This document shows, one piece after another, positions 46,766 through 55,437 of a stretch of 64,000 nucleotides of DNA; positions within the stretch are counted from its first letter, which is position 1, and each line of letters opens with the position of its first letter. Position numbers and translations under genes: made by a program. The notes below the pieces were generated by a model. That model ran no database searches. It was given only the letters and a program-made list of their open reading frames with translations, and had not been told where the DNA came from. The stretch is from Shewanella sp. CG12_big_fil_rev_8_21_14_0_65_47_15 (lineage in GTDB: Bacteria; Pseudomonadota; Gammaproteobacteria; Enterobacterales; Shewanellaceae). The DNA is taken from the NCBI RefSeq assembly GCF_002783505.1, contig NZ_PFGL01000062.1, positions 24,183 to 88,182 of the forward strand, in the 5' to 3' direction.

Positions 46766-47760
46766 GTATTAGAGATTGGAAAGACTCTCCCGAGAGTTTT
46801 GACTTTTATCAAGCAGTATACTTCTTGCAAAAGCAGTTATCATCTCAAGAACTCCACTGGCATAGTGTCGGGCGAGATGCTTTTCCTGAACAGGAGTTAA
46901 TTAGATTTAAATCTGTTCAGCATTTAGGTTTTCCAGGGCAAGCAATCAGCAAGGTGGAAAGCAAAGACTATGGCTTCGCAGATAAGCAAGCATTTAATAT
47001 TCACGTAAGCTTTATGGGGTTGACTGGCCCTTCTGGCGTTATGCCACAGCATTATTCAGAATTAATGTTGCAAAGGTTGAAATTAAAAGATCGTACGATG
47101 CGAGATTTTTTCGATATTTTTAATCATAGACTTATATCACTTTATTATAGGGCTTGGGAAAAACATCAGTTTGCTTGTCACTATGGCAGTCAACAGTTTT
47201 CACAAGACCCATTTAGTCAGGTCGTGTTAAAACTCGTAGGCTCTGCTTCAAATCTAAACTCATATTACGCAGGTGCATTTGTTACTAAAAATAGAGGAGC
47301 AAAATTTTTAAAACAAATACTGGCAGAATTTCTTGGTGCAGAGATTGAAATAAAATCATTGCAAGGGCATTGGATTTCGTTAAATGCGTCAGAATGTAGC
47401 TATCTAGCATCTGGAGTAAAACCTGAAGGTGTCAATGCTGAGCTAGGGAAGAGCATGATGTTAGGGCAGAAAGTATGGGATGTAAGCTCCATTATTGACA
47501 TTAATATTAAGGCGACCTCTGAAGTATTAAGAAAATTACTACCCAATCAATCTCTTAATTTATTAGTGCAAAAACTAGTTAAGGAGTATTTAACACCTCA
47601 AGTTAAAGCTAGGGTCACTTTAATCGGACGCTATGTTGATTTTCCTGCCGTTCGGTTAGGGGCGGGAAGTAATCAGTTGGGACAGGTTGGAAGATTAAGT
47701 ATTCGAAATCATAAGTTGGAAGAAGCTAACAGAGTTGGTTTTAAATTAGCGCGTAGTTAA
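46762..47760 (+). CDS. tssG: T6SS baseplate protein TssG
   Basis: TssG is the wedge partner of TssF. Recognisable stretches are SFDFYQAVYFLQKQL, IHVSFMGLTGPSGVMPQHYS and FFDIFNHRLISLYYRAWEKH. The 332-residue length is normal. Its ATG overlaps the tssF stop (ATGA). clpV starts 19 bp downstream. Confidence 0.97.
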   Translation: MSIRDWKDSPESFDFYQAVYFLQKQLSSQELHWHSVGRDAFPEQELIRFKSVQHLGFPGQAISKVESKDYGFADKQAFNIHVSFMGLTGPSGVMPQHYSELMLQRLKLKDRTMRDFFDIFNHRLISLYYRAWEKHQFACHYGSQQFSQDPFSQVVLKLVGSASNLNSYYAGAFVTKNRGAKFLKQILAEFLGAEIEIKSLQGHWISLNASECSYLASGVKPEGVNAELGKSMMLGQKVWDVSSIIDINIKATSEVLRKLLPNQSLNLLVQKLVKEYLTPQVKARVTLIGRYVDFPAVRLGAGSNQLGQVGRLSIRNHKLEEANRVGFKLARS

Positions 47761-47779
47761 ATAAGCAAAGGAAGCTATT

Positions 47780-50392
47780 ATGTCAAACACCCCATTAAAG
47801 AGCCTTGTTGAAAAGCTTAGTCCATCATCAAAAATGGCACTTGAGGCTGCGACGGCAAAATGTCAGTCTCGTAGTCACTATAGTGTTGAAATTGAGCATT
47901 GGCTGGATGCCATTTTGGAACAGAAGGATTCAGATATCAGGCTTCTGTTGAATGCATTCTCTATTGATGTTGATAGGGTGAAGTATCAATTACAACAAGC
48001 ATTAGAAAACTTTAAGACAGGTAACAATTCTTTACCGGCTATTTCTGTGCAAGTTGTTAACTTGTTAAAAGCAACATGGTTGAATACGAGTATTGATTTT
48101 AATGATGAGCGCATTCGGGCCGCATATTTACTCTATTCATTGTTGAAGGATGAAACTTTACTCGCGCCAATTAGTAGGCGTGTTACTGAACTCGACAAAA
48201 TTGATGCTGCTGAAATACTAAGAGTCTGGCCAAGTCTGGCTCAACATTCACTTGAACAACAAGCTGAAAAAAACAGTACAAATAATACTACTGATACACC
48301 GACTTCAGCAGGTAAAACACCGTCATTAGATCAGTTTACTGTAGATCTAACAAAACAGGCTAGGACCGGAAAAATAGATCCCATAATTGGACGTGATTTT
48401 GAGATTCGACAGATGATCGATATTTTATCCCGTCGTCGTCAAAATAATCCCATTTTAACGGGTGAGGCGGGTGTTGGGAAAACAGCTGTTGTCGAGGGCT
48501 TAGCGCTTAAAATAGCAGCAGGCGATGTTCCTGATCGTCTAAAGAATGTTTCTCTGCGTGTCCTTGATCTTGCGCTATTACAGGCGGGTGCAGGCATGAA
48601 AGGGGAGTTTGAAAACCGCTTGAAAAATGTGATCAAGGAAGTTCGCCAGAGTGCTCAACCTATAATATTGTTTATCGATGAAGCGCATACAATGATAGGC
48701 AGCGGTGGCCAAGCTGGACAGAATGATGCGGCTAATCTATTAAAGCCTGCACTAGCTCGCGGTGAATTGCGTACCATTGCCGCGACAACTTGGGCCGAAT
48801 ATAAAAAATATTTTGAAAAAGATGCGGCGCTAACCCGTCGTTTCCAAGTTGTAAAAGTCGAAGAGCCAAAGCCTGAACTCGCAATCGTTATGTTGCGAGG
48901 GATCTTGCCTGTTATGGAAACGCATCATGGTGTTAATATTGCTGATAAAGCACTGCAGGCAGCGGTTCATTTATCAGACCGTTATATTAATGGTCGACAG
49001 TTACCGGATAAGGCTGTTGGTTTACTTGATACCGCATGCTCAAGAGTATCAATGAGTCAAGATGCGATTCCTGGTCAGCTTGAAGATCAGCAGCGCCGTG
49101 TACAGCAGCTCGAAGCAGAAATAGCACTATTACAACGCGAACTAAGGTTAGGTGCGGACCACTTTGTTGCTATTGATTTGCTTACTCATCAACTTCTCGA
49201 TGCAAATAATAAGCTTGAACAAGTTCAGCAACAGTGGACATACGAAAAAAGTTTAGTCTTAGAGGCAAGAGAACTCGCGACATTACTGCATACGGAGAAT
49301 GGAGAAGATAATAGTGCATCACTTCATCGACTGAATGAAATAAAGGCATTGTTATCAGCCATTCAAAATCCAATGGTTCATTGGCAGGTTACAGAGAATT
49401 TAGTCGCTGAGGTTGTCTCTGATTGGACTGGTATTCCTTTAGGAAAAATGCAGGCTGATGAAATAAAAACAATTCTGGCATTAAAGTCTATTCTAGAAGA
49501 GAGGGTTGTTGGTCAAGAGCACGCCTTAGAGCTAATCGCCCGCACGGTTCAAACATCACGCGCACAACTTGCTGACGAAAATAAACCGAATGGTATCTTC
49601 TTACTCACAGGTCCAAGTGGTGTAGGTAAAACTGAAACCGCTCTTGCTGTTGCAGAGCAAGTATATGGTAGTGAAGATAGTATCACTATTATCAATATGT
49701 CGGAGTTTAAGGAAGAACATAAAGTATCCTTATTACTCGGTTCTCCGCCGGGCTATGTTGGATACGGTGAAGGTGGTGTGTTAACCGAGGCTGTGCGCCG
49801 TAAGCCTTATAGCGTGATTCTACTCGATGAAATGGAAAAGGCTCATCCCGGTGTTCAAGATATTTTTTATCAGGTTTTTGATAAAGGAACAATAAAGGAC
49901 GGGGAAGGTAGAGATATTGATTTTAAGAATACAATAATCATTATAACTTCAAATGTTGGTACTGATACGACTATGCGTTTATTTGAGGATGAATCAACAT
50001 CTCCCTCGACAAATGGACTTGCTAAAGCACTTAAACCTGATCTTCTACAAGTATTTAAACCTGCATTTTTAGGTCGGATAAATGTTATTCCCTATTTGCC
50101 ATTGGCAGATGAACAACTTAAGCAGATTATTTGTTTACAACTTAAACGTGTTAGTCGGAGGTTGTTGAGTAATTACAAAGTTGAATTCAATTACGATGAA
50201 GATGTTGTTAATTATATTGTCTCGCAGTGTCAAGATGCTGATAGTGGTGCAAGAACCATACATAACGTTATTCAGAATAGAATATTGCCAGAGATGTCAG
50301 TCAAGATTTTACAATTTGTTGCAGACAGCAAGTTCCTTTCAAATATCAGACTTATGGTTGATGGTAATGAGTTCAAATATGATATTTTATAA
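47780..50392 (+). CDS. clpV: T6SS sheath-recycling ATPase ClpV (TssH)
   Basis: ClpV is an AAA+ unfoldase that takes apart contracted TssB/TssC sheaths. It has the N-domain for sheath binding (1-150), a first AAA module with Walker A GEAGVGKT (228-235) and Walker B LFIDEAHTMIG, a middle coiled-coil (about 430-510), and a second AAA module with GPSGVGKT (611-618) and ILLDEMEKAH. At 870 residues it is typical. It ends the structural operon; hcp has its own promoter about 310 bp later. Confidence 0.97.
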   Translation: MSNTPLKSLVEKLSPSSKMALEAATAKCQSRSHYSVEIEHWLDAILEQKDSDIRLLLNAFSIDVDRVKYQLQQALENFKTGNNSLPAISVQVVNLLKATWLNTSIDFNDERIRAAYLLYSLLKDETLLAPISRRVTELDKIDAAEILRVWPSLAQHSLEQQAEKNSTNNTTDTPTSAGKTPSLDQFTVDLTKQARTGKIDPIIGRDFEIRQMIDILSRRRQNNPILTGEAGVGKTAVVEGLALKIAAGDVPDRLKNVSLRVLDLALLQAGAGMKGEFENRLKNVIKEVRQSAQPIILFIDEAHTMIGSGGQAGQNDAANLLKPALARGELRTIAATTWAEYKKYFEKDAALTRRFQVVKVEEPKPELAIVMLRGILPVMETHHGVNIADKALQAAVHLSDRYINGRQLPDKAVGLLDTACSRVSMSQDAIPGQLEDQQRRVQQLEAEIALLQRELRLGADHFVAIDLLTHQLLDANNKLEQVQQQWTYEKSLVLEARELATLLHTENGEDNSASLHRLNEIKALLSAIQNPMVHWQVTENLVAEVVSDWTGIPLGKMQADEIKTILALKSILEERVVGQEHALELIARTVQTSRAQLADENKPNGIFLLTGPSGVGKTETALAVAEQVYGSEDSITIINMSEFKEEHKVSLLLGSPPGYVGYGEGGVLTEAVRRKPYSVILLDEMEKAHPGVQDIFYQVFDKGTIKDGEGRDIDFKNTIIIITSNVGTDTTMRLFEDESTSPSTNGLAKALKPDLLQVFKPAFLGRINVIPYLPLADEQLKQIICLQLKRVSRRLLSNYKVEFNYDEDVVNYIVSQCQDADSGARTIHNVIQNRILPEMSVKILQFVADSKFLSNIRLMVDGNEFKYDIL

Positions 50393-50702
50393 AAATATCG
50401 TATTAGTCCAAAAGTATTAATTTGAAAAAATTGATCACTATTTTTTTGGGTTGGTTATGGTAAGGTTTTGATTTGCTTGATATGTTACTGATATGGTCTA
50501 TGTTTGAGTGAGTTATCAAGTATTGAGGGAAGCGCTTTTGGTAGTATAATGCACACCGACAAAAATATATCTAATAATCAAGGGATGCTTAATGTATTTG
50601 GCTTTCCTTTATTCTTTGTATTTTTGTGTACCAGGGTCATTAATACCTGAGCATATGAACGTCCAATTAAGGACAGCCGTTAATTAGTAAAAGGAATATA
50701 GA
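50393..50702. other. Intergenic leader upstream of hcp
   Basis: This 310-bp gap has no supported gene. It is AT-rich and contains the hcp promoter candidate and a long untranslated leader of about 140 bases ending in AAAAGGAAT before the hcp ATG. Confidence 0.6.
50523..50550 (+). promoter_or_regulatory. Probable promoter of hcp
   Basis: TTGAGG (50523-50528), a 16-bp spacer and a perfect TATAAT (50545-50550). A dedicated promoter would explain high Hcp output relative to the operon. Confidence 0.55.
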
Positions 50703-51182
50703 ATGCAAGCTAACACATATTTGGACTACGAAGGGATTAAAGGCGAAGCAACTGCAGAAGCTTTTAAAGACATGATTACTGTTCTATCTATGGATTGGGG
50801 CTCACAACGTGAAATCTCTTCTCATACTGGTACTGCTATGGATCGTGAAGCTAGTTCAACTCGTTTGAGCGATGTTGTCATTACTAAGTTACAAGATAAA
50901 GCTTCTCCTGATTTATTCAAGGAAGCGACTATTGGTAAAGGTAAAAAGGCGATTTTTCATATCACTAAACAAGGTGATAAAATTGAAGAAATCATGAAAA
51001 TTGAACTAACTGATGCAATGGTAAGTAGCTACCACATGTCAGTTTCTGGTGATCGTCCTGTAGAGACAATTGTTATTAGTTATACAGAGCTAATGATGAC
51101 AGTTGTACCTACAGATGACAAAAATAACGTATCTGCACCACAAGTTTATGGTTACAGTGGCGTTAAAGGCCAAAAGTTATAA
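50703..51182 (+). CDS. hcp: T6SS tube protein Hcp (TssD)
   Basis: Hcp hexamers stack into the inner tube that is fired out with VgrG and can carry small effectors in its lumen. The 159-residue protein shows the family features YLDYEGIKGEA, the loop MDWGSQREISSHTG, and VVITKLQDKASPDLFKEA. AAAGGAAT lies 6 nt before ATG 50703. It has its own promoter candidate upstream and a strong terminator downstream, so it can be expressed separately from clpV and vgrG. Confidence 0.97.
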   Translation: MQANTYLDYEGIKGEATAEAFKDMITVLSMDWGSQREISSHTGTAMDREASSTRLSDVVITKLQDKASPDLFKEATIGKGKKAIFHITKQGDKIEEIMKIELTDAMVSSYHMSVSGDRPVETIVISYTELMMTVVPTDDKNNVSAPQVYGYSGVKGQKL

Positions 51183-51193
51183 GACTAATGGTC

Positions 51194-51225
51194 AAACTGA
51201 TGCGGTTTTGCCGCATCAGTTTTTT
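51194..51225 (+). terminator. Rho-independent terminator of hcp
   Basis: AAACTGATGCGG pairs perfectly with CCGCATCAGTTT over the loop TTTTG, followed by a run of T (51220-51225). It lies 12 bp after the hcp stop and separates hcp from vgrG. Confidence 0.92.
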
Positions 51226-51256
51226 ATTATTTTGTTTCTACCATTAAGGCTTCGAT

Positions 51257-53071
51257 ATGCAGTTGGCGACTCAGGATGAGAACAGTATCAAAATTGATAC
51301 TCCGTTAGGGAAAGATAAACTTTATTTGACTCGTTTTGTGTTTGAAGAGGCAATATCGGAACTTTTTAATGTGAAGGCGCAAGTTTATACTAATGGTGAG
51401 GATATTGATTCACAGGCGTTAATTGGTAAAGAAGTGACCATAACGTTGAAATTAGGTGATGGAAAGAATCGTTTTATTCACGGTATGGTTTCTGACGTCA
51501 CATCGTTAGGGCTAAGAGTCGCGAAAGAAGCCGACGATAAAGTGCATAAAGATTATGTTTTAACTATTGTTCCTGCTGCATGGTTTATGCAACATCGGGT
51601 AAATAGTCGTATTTTTAAAAAGAAAAACGTTCTTAAAATTGTAAATGAAGTCGCTGCAGAGCACGGTGTTAAGGTTGATATAGCCTCTAAGATTTCTTCA
51701 TCTTATCCAGATTATGAATTTAAAGTCCAATATGAAGAGTCTGATTTGCTTTTTATAAACCGCTTGCTTGAGCAAGAAGGTATTTTTTATTATTTTACGC
51801 ATACAGCTTCGCAACATACTTTAGTTTTGGCAGATAAAGCAACAGCTTATGAGCCTTGTGTTGAAAATAAAGTCAAATTTAATACAGGTAGTATTGCTGA
51901 AGCTCATATTAACCAATGGCATTCTGCTATTAATATGGCGCCAGGTAAATTTGTTCAACGTGGATATAATTTATTAAAACCCAAAGAATTACCCACTGGA
52001 ACACATGATAAAGGTGGGCTATTACCTAAGCATACCGATTATGAAGTGTTTGCATATGACGCTGAATCTGACACTCATCCAAGGGGGAAGGCTGTCGCTG
52101 CATCGAGATTAGAAGCCTTGCAACGTGACATTCAATTACGCAAAGGTTCAAGTAATTGTCGAACTTTTACAGCGGGTCAAACTTTTGCTTTTAGCGAACA
52201 TGAAGATAAGTCTGAAGTCGGTAAGCAATACGCGATAACCCAGGTCGTCTTAACTTGTGCAATTGTCAATCAGACTGGTGCGAGTCAAAACTCACGTCAA
52301 CAAATTACCAATACTTTTATGTGTGTGCCTAAAAGTGTTCCATATCGTCCTCGTCCTATCACTGCCAAGCCGATGATCTCGGGTGTTCAAACCGCAACTG
52401 TGACTTGCAAAGGGGGGGAGGAAATTTCGGTAGATGCTTTAGGGCGCGTCACAGTTAAATTTCACTGGGATCGAAGTGCAATTAAAGATCATGAAAGTTC
52501 TTGTCCAATTAGGGTAAGCCAAAGTTGGGCAGGTAAGAATTGGGGAAGCAATTTTCTGCCCCGTCGAGATCAAGAAGTACTTGTTGAGTTTTTAAATGGT
52601 GATCCCGATCAACCGATTATTATCGGTTCAGTTTATAACTCGGATCACATGCCGCCATATAACTTGCCAGACGGAAAAACTCAAAGTGGTATCCGTACGC
52701 GTTCAAGCGAGAAAGGGAGTGCGGCTAATTTCAATGAATTGACTTTTGACGATAAAAAAGGAAATGAACTAGTCTATCTGCATGCAGAGAAAAACTTTAC
52801 ATTGCATGTAGAGAATGATCAGTCAGACAGTGTTGATAATGATCGAAAATCTGTCATTAAAGGTAATGATACGCACACTGTTAATAAGGATCGTAAAAGC
52901 ACTATTGATGGTAGCGATACGTTAAAAGTGGGCAAGAAACTTGTTATCGATGCCGGTGACGCTATTACTATCAAAACGGGTTCGGCTTCAATTTCAATGA
53001 AAAGTGATGGTTCTATTAGCATTAAAGGCACCAATATTACGATTAAAGGCAGTAAAGTTAGTATCAACTAG
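51257..53071 (+). CDS. vgrG: T6SS spike protein VgrG (TssI)
   Basis: The trimeric spike tip. The gp27-like part (about 1-390) includes FEEAISELFNVKAQVY and FINRLLEQEGIFYYF. The gp5 OB-fold (about 400-470) has RVTVKFHWDR and CPIRVSQSWAGKNWGS. The C-terminal beta-needle contains repeats of the D-(R)-K-S-x-I type (GNDTHTVNKDRKSTIDGSDT) and ends soon after (604 residues), so it carries no extra effector domain. The next gene, PAAR, would cap it. Cargo loading probably goes through PAAR and the proteins encoded between it and rhs. Confidence 0.97.
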   Translation: MQLATQDENSIKIDTPLGKDKLYLTRFVFEEAISELFNVKAQVYTNGEDIDSQALIGKEVTITLKLGDGKNRFIHGMVSDVTSLGLRVAKEADDKVHKDYVLTIVPAAWFMQHRVNSRIFKKKNVLKIVNEVAAEHGVKVDIASKISSSYPDYEFKVQYEESDLLFINRLLEQEGIFYYFTHTASQHTLVLADKATAYEPCVENKVKFNTGSIAEAHINQWHSAINMAPGKFVQRGYNLLKPKELPTGTHDKGGLLPKHTDYEVFAYDAESDTHPRGKAVAASRLEALQRDIQLRKGSSNCRTFTAGQTFAFSEHEDKSEVGKQYAITQVVLTCAIVNQTGASQNSRQQITNTFMCVPKSVPYRPRPITAKPMISGVQTATVTCKGGEEISVDALGRVTVKFHWDRSAIKDHESSCPIRVSQSWAGKNWGSNFLPRRDQEVLVEFLNGDPDQPIIIGSVYNSDHMPPYNLPDGKTQSGIRTRSSEKGSAANFNELTFDDKKGNELVYLHAEKNFTLHVENDQSDSVDNDRKSVIKGNDTHTVNKDRKSTIDGSDTLKVGKKLVIDAGDAITIKTGSASISMKSDGSISIKGTNITIKGSKVSIN

Positions 53072-53108
53072 TTAATTATTTGATTGATATTCAAGGAAGA
53101 AAGATAAA

Positions 53109-53399
53109 ATGGGTAAACCTGCCTCTGTGATTGGCTCAATGCATATTTGCCCTAAGTTTACGGGACAGGTTCCCCATGTTGGTGGTCCCGTTGTTCAAGG
53201 CTCGCCAAATGTTTCCATCTGTGGTCTTCCTGCCGCTCGCAAGGGCGATAAATTGGTTTGTATCGGCCCACCTGACACGATTAGTGGTGGTTCATCTACC
53301 GTTTTTATTAATGGCAAAAATGCCGCCCGTCTGGGTGATGATACCGCGCATGGTGGTAAAATTGTGGTCGGTGTTCCAACGGTGCTTATTGGTGGTTAA
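53109..53399 (+). CDS. PAAR-domain spike tip protein
   Basis: The 96-residue protein sharpens the VgrG spike and can dock effectors. It has the repeated PAAR pattern: GSMHICPKFTG, GSPNVSICGLPAARKGDKL and ARLGDDTAHGGKIVVG, with histidine and cysteine positions for the zinc tip. It is a stand-alone PAAR without extensions. It lies 37 bp after vgrG, and the following gene begins 2 bp after its stop, so it is tied to the cargo genes. Confidence 0.96.
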   Translation: MGKPASVIGSMHICPKFTGQVPHVGGPVVQGSPNVSICGLPAARKGDKLVCIGPPDTISGGSSTVFINGKNAARLGDDTAHGGKIVVGVPTVLIGG

Positions 53400-53401
53400 T
53401 C

Positions 53402-54451
53402 ATGCTAACCGATAAGTCATTGATCGAGATCACCGCATCTCTCCTCGAACAAAGACATGTCTTAGTTCACAGCCGTTATACCAATCGACAGCTACTTATG
53501 ATGCATGACCAAAAATTGATGCGTGGATTAAACGAATTGCTTAGACGCAAGGTTCACGTGACAGAGCATCGGTGGCTTGATTGGGTTTTAGATTGTTCAC
53601 CAATTCCATTTGATTCAGCATTTGAGGTTAATCCTCCCCATGCTCTATGGCTAACTGAGCTAAAAATGGCATTGCATAATATGGATTATGCGGCTATTGC
53701 TGTGTCTGCTCAGAAAGACAATGCTGAGTATGCCAATTGGCTTCTTGCAAGCTATCTGCATATCCCTATCCCCAATACTGACAAATTGCTCGAGCAACAT
53801 ATTTCCTCTGCAATGCTATGGTATCTCGCGAGTATGGGATGTATGTCCGAAAAAGCGGCACTGAACTCCGCAATCCGGAATGCCGAGCCAAGATTGAGTG
53901 TAGAGATAAAACTTGCATTATATATGCTAGGTGACCGCACAGATGAACTCGAACTGCTTTCTTGTGCAATAGAGAATGAAATAAGTCACTGGGATTATCT
54001 TTTTGTATTGATTTGTGGCGCGCCGGAGCCATTAAAGATCCGTTTGTTAAACCTTATTTGCTCAGAAGCAAATGATAGATCTGCCAGTTTTAAGGCTATC
54101 GGCTTTAGTGGCTTGTCCAAGTTTATCCCTATGGTTTTAGCCTTAACAAAAGAGCAAGAGACTGAAAATGTCGCAATGGATGTGCTTTATACCTTAGTCG
54201 GTACTGTTGAGGCAGAGGTATTACTTTCGCAATTAGAGCTCATTGATGAAACGAGCCTCGAGCTAGTGGTTAATAAGTATCCTCCGTTAACTAAACTGCA
54301 AGTTATTGACACTACAGAGTTAAAAACGTTTTGGCAGTTAGAGTGTCAGGGACAGCGCCAGGCTGCAGCCTATCGCGCTAAAGTACACTTCCCGCAGACT
54401 CCCTTAGCCAGACCTTGTCGCTTATTGGGGGGGATATGGCATCTCCAATAA
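53402..54451 (+). CDS. Helical-repeat-like T6SS-associated protein
   Basis: A 349-residue soluble protein made mostly of predicted helices, for example LIEITASLLEQRHVLVHSRY and MALHNMDYAAIAVSAQKDN. It ends with a region (QRQAAAYRAKVHFPQTPLAR and GGIWHL) that recalls the TIGR02270 family found beside T6SS spike genes, although I cannot confirm the match. It sits between PAAR and a ketoacyl-synthase-like gene, which it overlaps, and upstream of rhs. Its position suggests a chaperone or adaptor helping load the Rhs effector on the spike (inference). Confidence 0.7.
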   Translation: MLTDKSLIEITASLLEQRHVLVHSRYTNRQLLMMHDQKLMRGLNELLRRKVHVTEHRWLDWVLDCSPIPFDSAFEVNPPHALWLTELKMALHNMDYAAIAVSAQKDNAEYANWLLASYLHIPIPNTDKLLEQHISSAMLWYLASMGCMSEKAALNSAIRNAEPRLSVEIKLALYMLGDRTDELELLSCAIENEISHWDYLFVLICGAPEPLKIRLLNLICSEANDRSASFKAIGFSGLSKFIPMVLALTKEQETENVAMDVLYTLVGTVEAEVLLSQLELIDETSLELVVNKYPPLTKLQVIDTTELKTFWQLECQGQRQAAAYRAKVHFPQTPLARPCRLLGGIWHLQ

Positions 54452-55431
54452 CCATTTTGCAATCTGGACTTGTTATTGGTAGAGCTAAAAATAGCATCGA
54501 TGGCATGATGCTAGATATGATCTCACCTGAGCCGCAAGCGTTGTCTCTTGGTGAGGATCAAGGGATATTAGTTAACTTCATATCGTCTTTAACATTCAAT
54601 ACTTCAGGTCAGTTATCGATTGAACAGTTCATGGCGTTATTTGACTGTTTGTTTTCCGAGCAATTGCAGTGTCCCGAGGATGAATGTGTACTACTCGTTT
54701 TACCAGAGCTTTTTAATGGTCAAGATCATTTGTTACACGCGTTATTCGCTCAGATAGCTGTGGTGTATCCCCATTTATTGACGCATAGCTTAAGCCGTAT
54801 TTTCCCATATGGCAGTAGTGGCAATCTAATAGCATTAGCTGAAGCATCCCGTTTGTTATCGGTAGATGCAGTAGAGCAGGTTTGGATTATTGCCATGGAT
54901 AGTTTGGCAGAAAAACAGCTTTTGTTGCAGCTTGCACAGCAGCAGCGCTTACTCACTGCCCAACACATGGGTTTATGCCCATCCGAAGGGATCGTGGGAT
55001 TATGTTTAGGTCAGTCTGAGGTGGGTGTAGTCGTTAATTTTTCGGCTATGGATGCTGATGTAGAAGGTACACCGAAACAGGCGTTAACGTCTTTATTTAC
55101 TCAGGTCAGTGCGGAGTCTAGTGATTCACTTCAGGCGATTTACTTTCCTGATAATGGCGATGAAACGCTCACACAGCAGTGGTTAGATGCATATCCATTA
55201 CTGTCGGCCAAAATAAGTCAACATACGCAGCTGTTATTCCCCGCCTATCATACAGGGGAAATTGGTGCCGCAGGTGGTTTATATCGCTTTTTACATATAT
55301 TTGAAGGATTTAAAAACGGCTTGTTATCGGGGAATATCTTACAGTGTGAGATTTCTGCCAAGGCATTTCGAGCAGCAGGATTATTTAGTTGGCGGACCTG
55401 GAATGGTTCGTTATTACAGCAAGGAAGTTAA
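54436..55431 (+). CDS. Degenerate beta-ketoacyl-synthase-like (thiolase-fold) protein
   Basis: About 331 residues. The middle reads as a thiolase-fold half: ECVLLVLPELFNGQDHLLH, SRIFPYGSSGNLIALAEASR and VDAVEQVWIIAMDSLAEKQ, which match the shape of KAS enzymes around the nucleophile elbow, but no catalytic Cys-His-His set is visible. Such KAS-like proteins are found near T6SS spike and effector genes, where their role is unclear. The start is taken at ATG 54436 after GGGGGGGAT; the open frame reaches TTG 54415. It overlaps the preceding gene by 16 bp and ends 6 bp before rhs. A structural adaptor role is inferred. Confidence 0.65.
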   Translation: MASPITILQSGLVIGRAKNSIDGMMLDMISPEPQALSLGEDQGILVNFISSLTFNTSGQLSIEQFMALFDCLFSEQLQCPEDECVLLVLPELFNGQDHLLHALFAQIAVVYPHLLTHSLSRIFPYGSSGNLIALAEASRLLSVDAVEQVWIIAMDSLAEKQLLLQLAQQQRLLTAQHMGLCPSEGIVGLCLGQSEVGVVVNFSAMDADVEGTPKQALTSLFTQVSAESSDSLQAIYFPDNGDETLTQQWLDAYPLLSAKISQHTQLLFPAYHTGEIGAAGGLYRFLHIFEGFKNGLLSGNILQCEISAKAFRAAGLFSWRTWNGSLLQQGS

Positions 55432-55437
55432 ACTAGC

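Noticed and set aside
53131..53415. 94-codon frame overlapping the PAAR gene
   Set aside because: It is a shifted frame inside the PAAR gene, which has full family identity.
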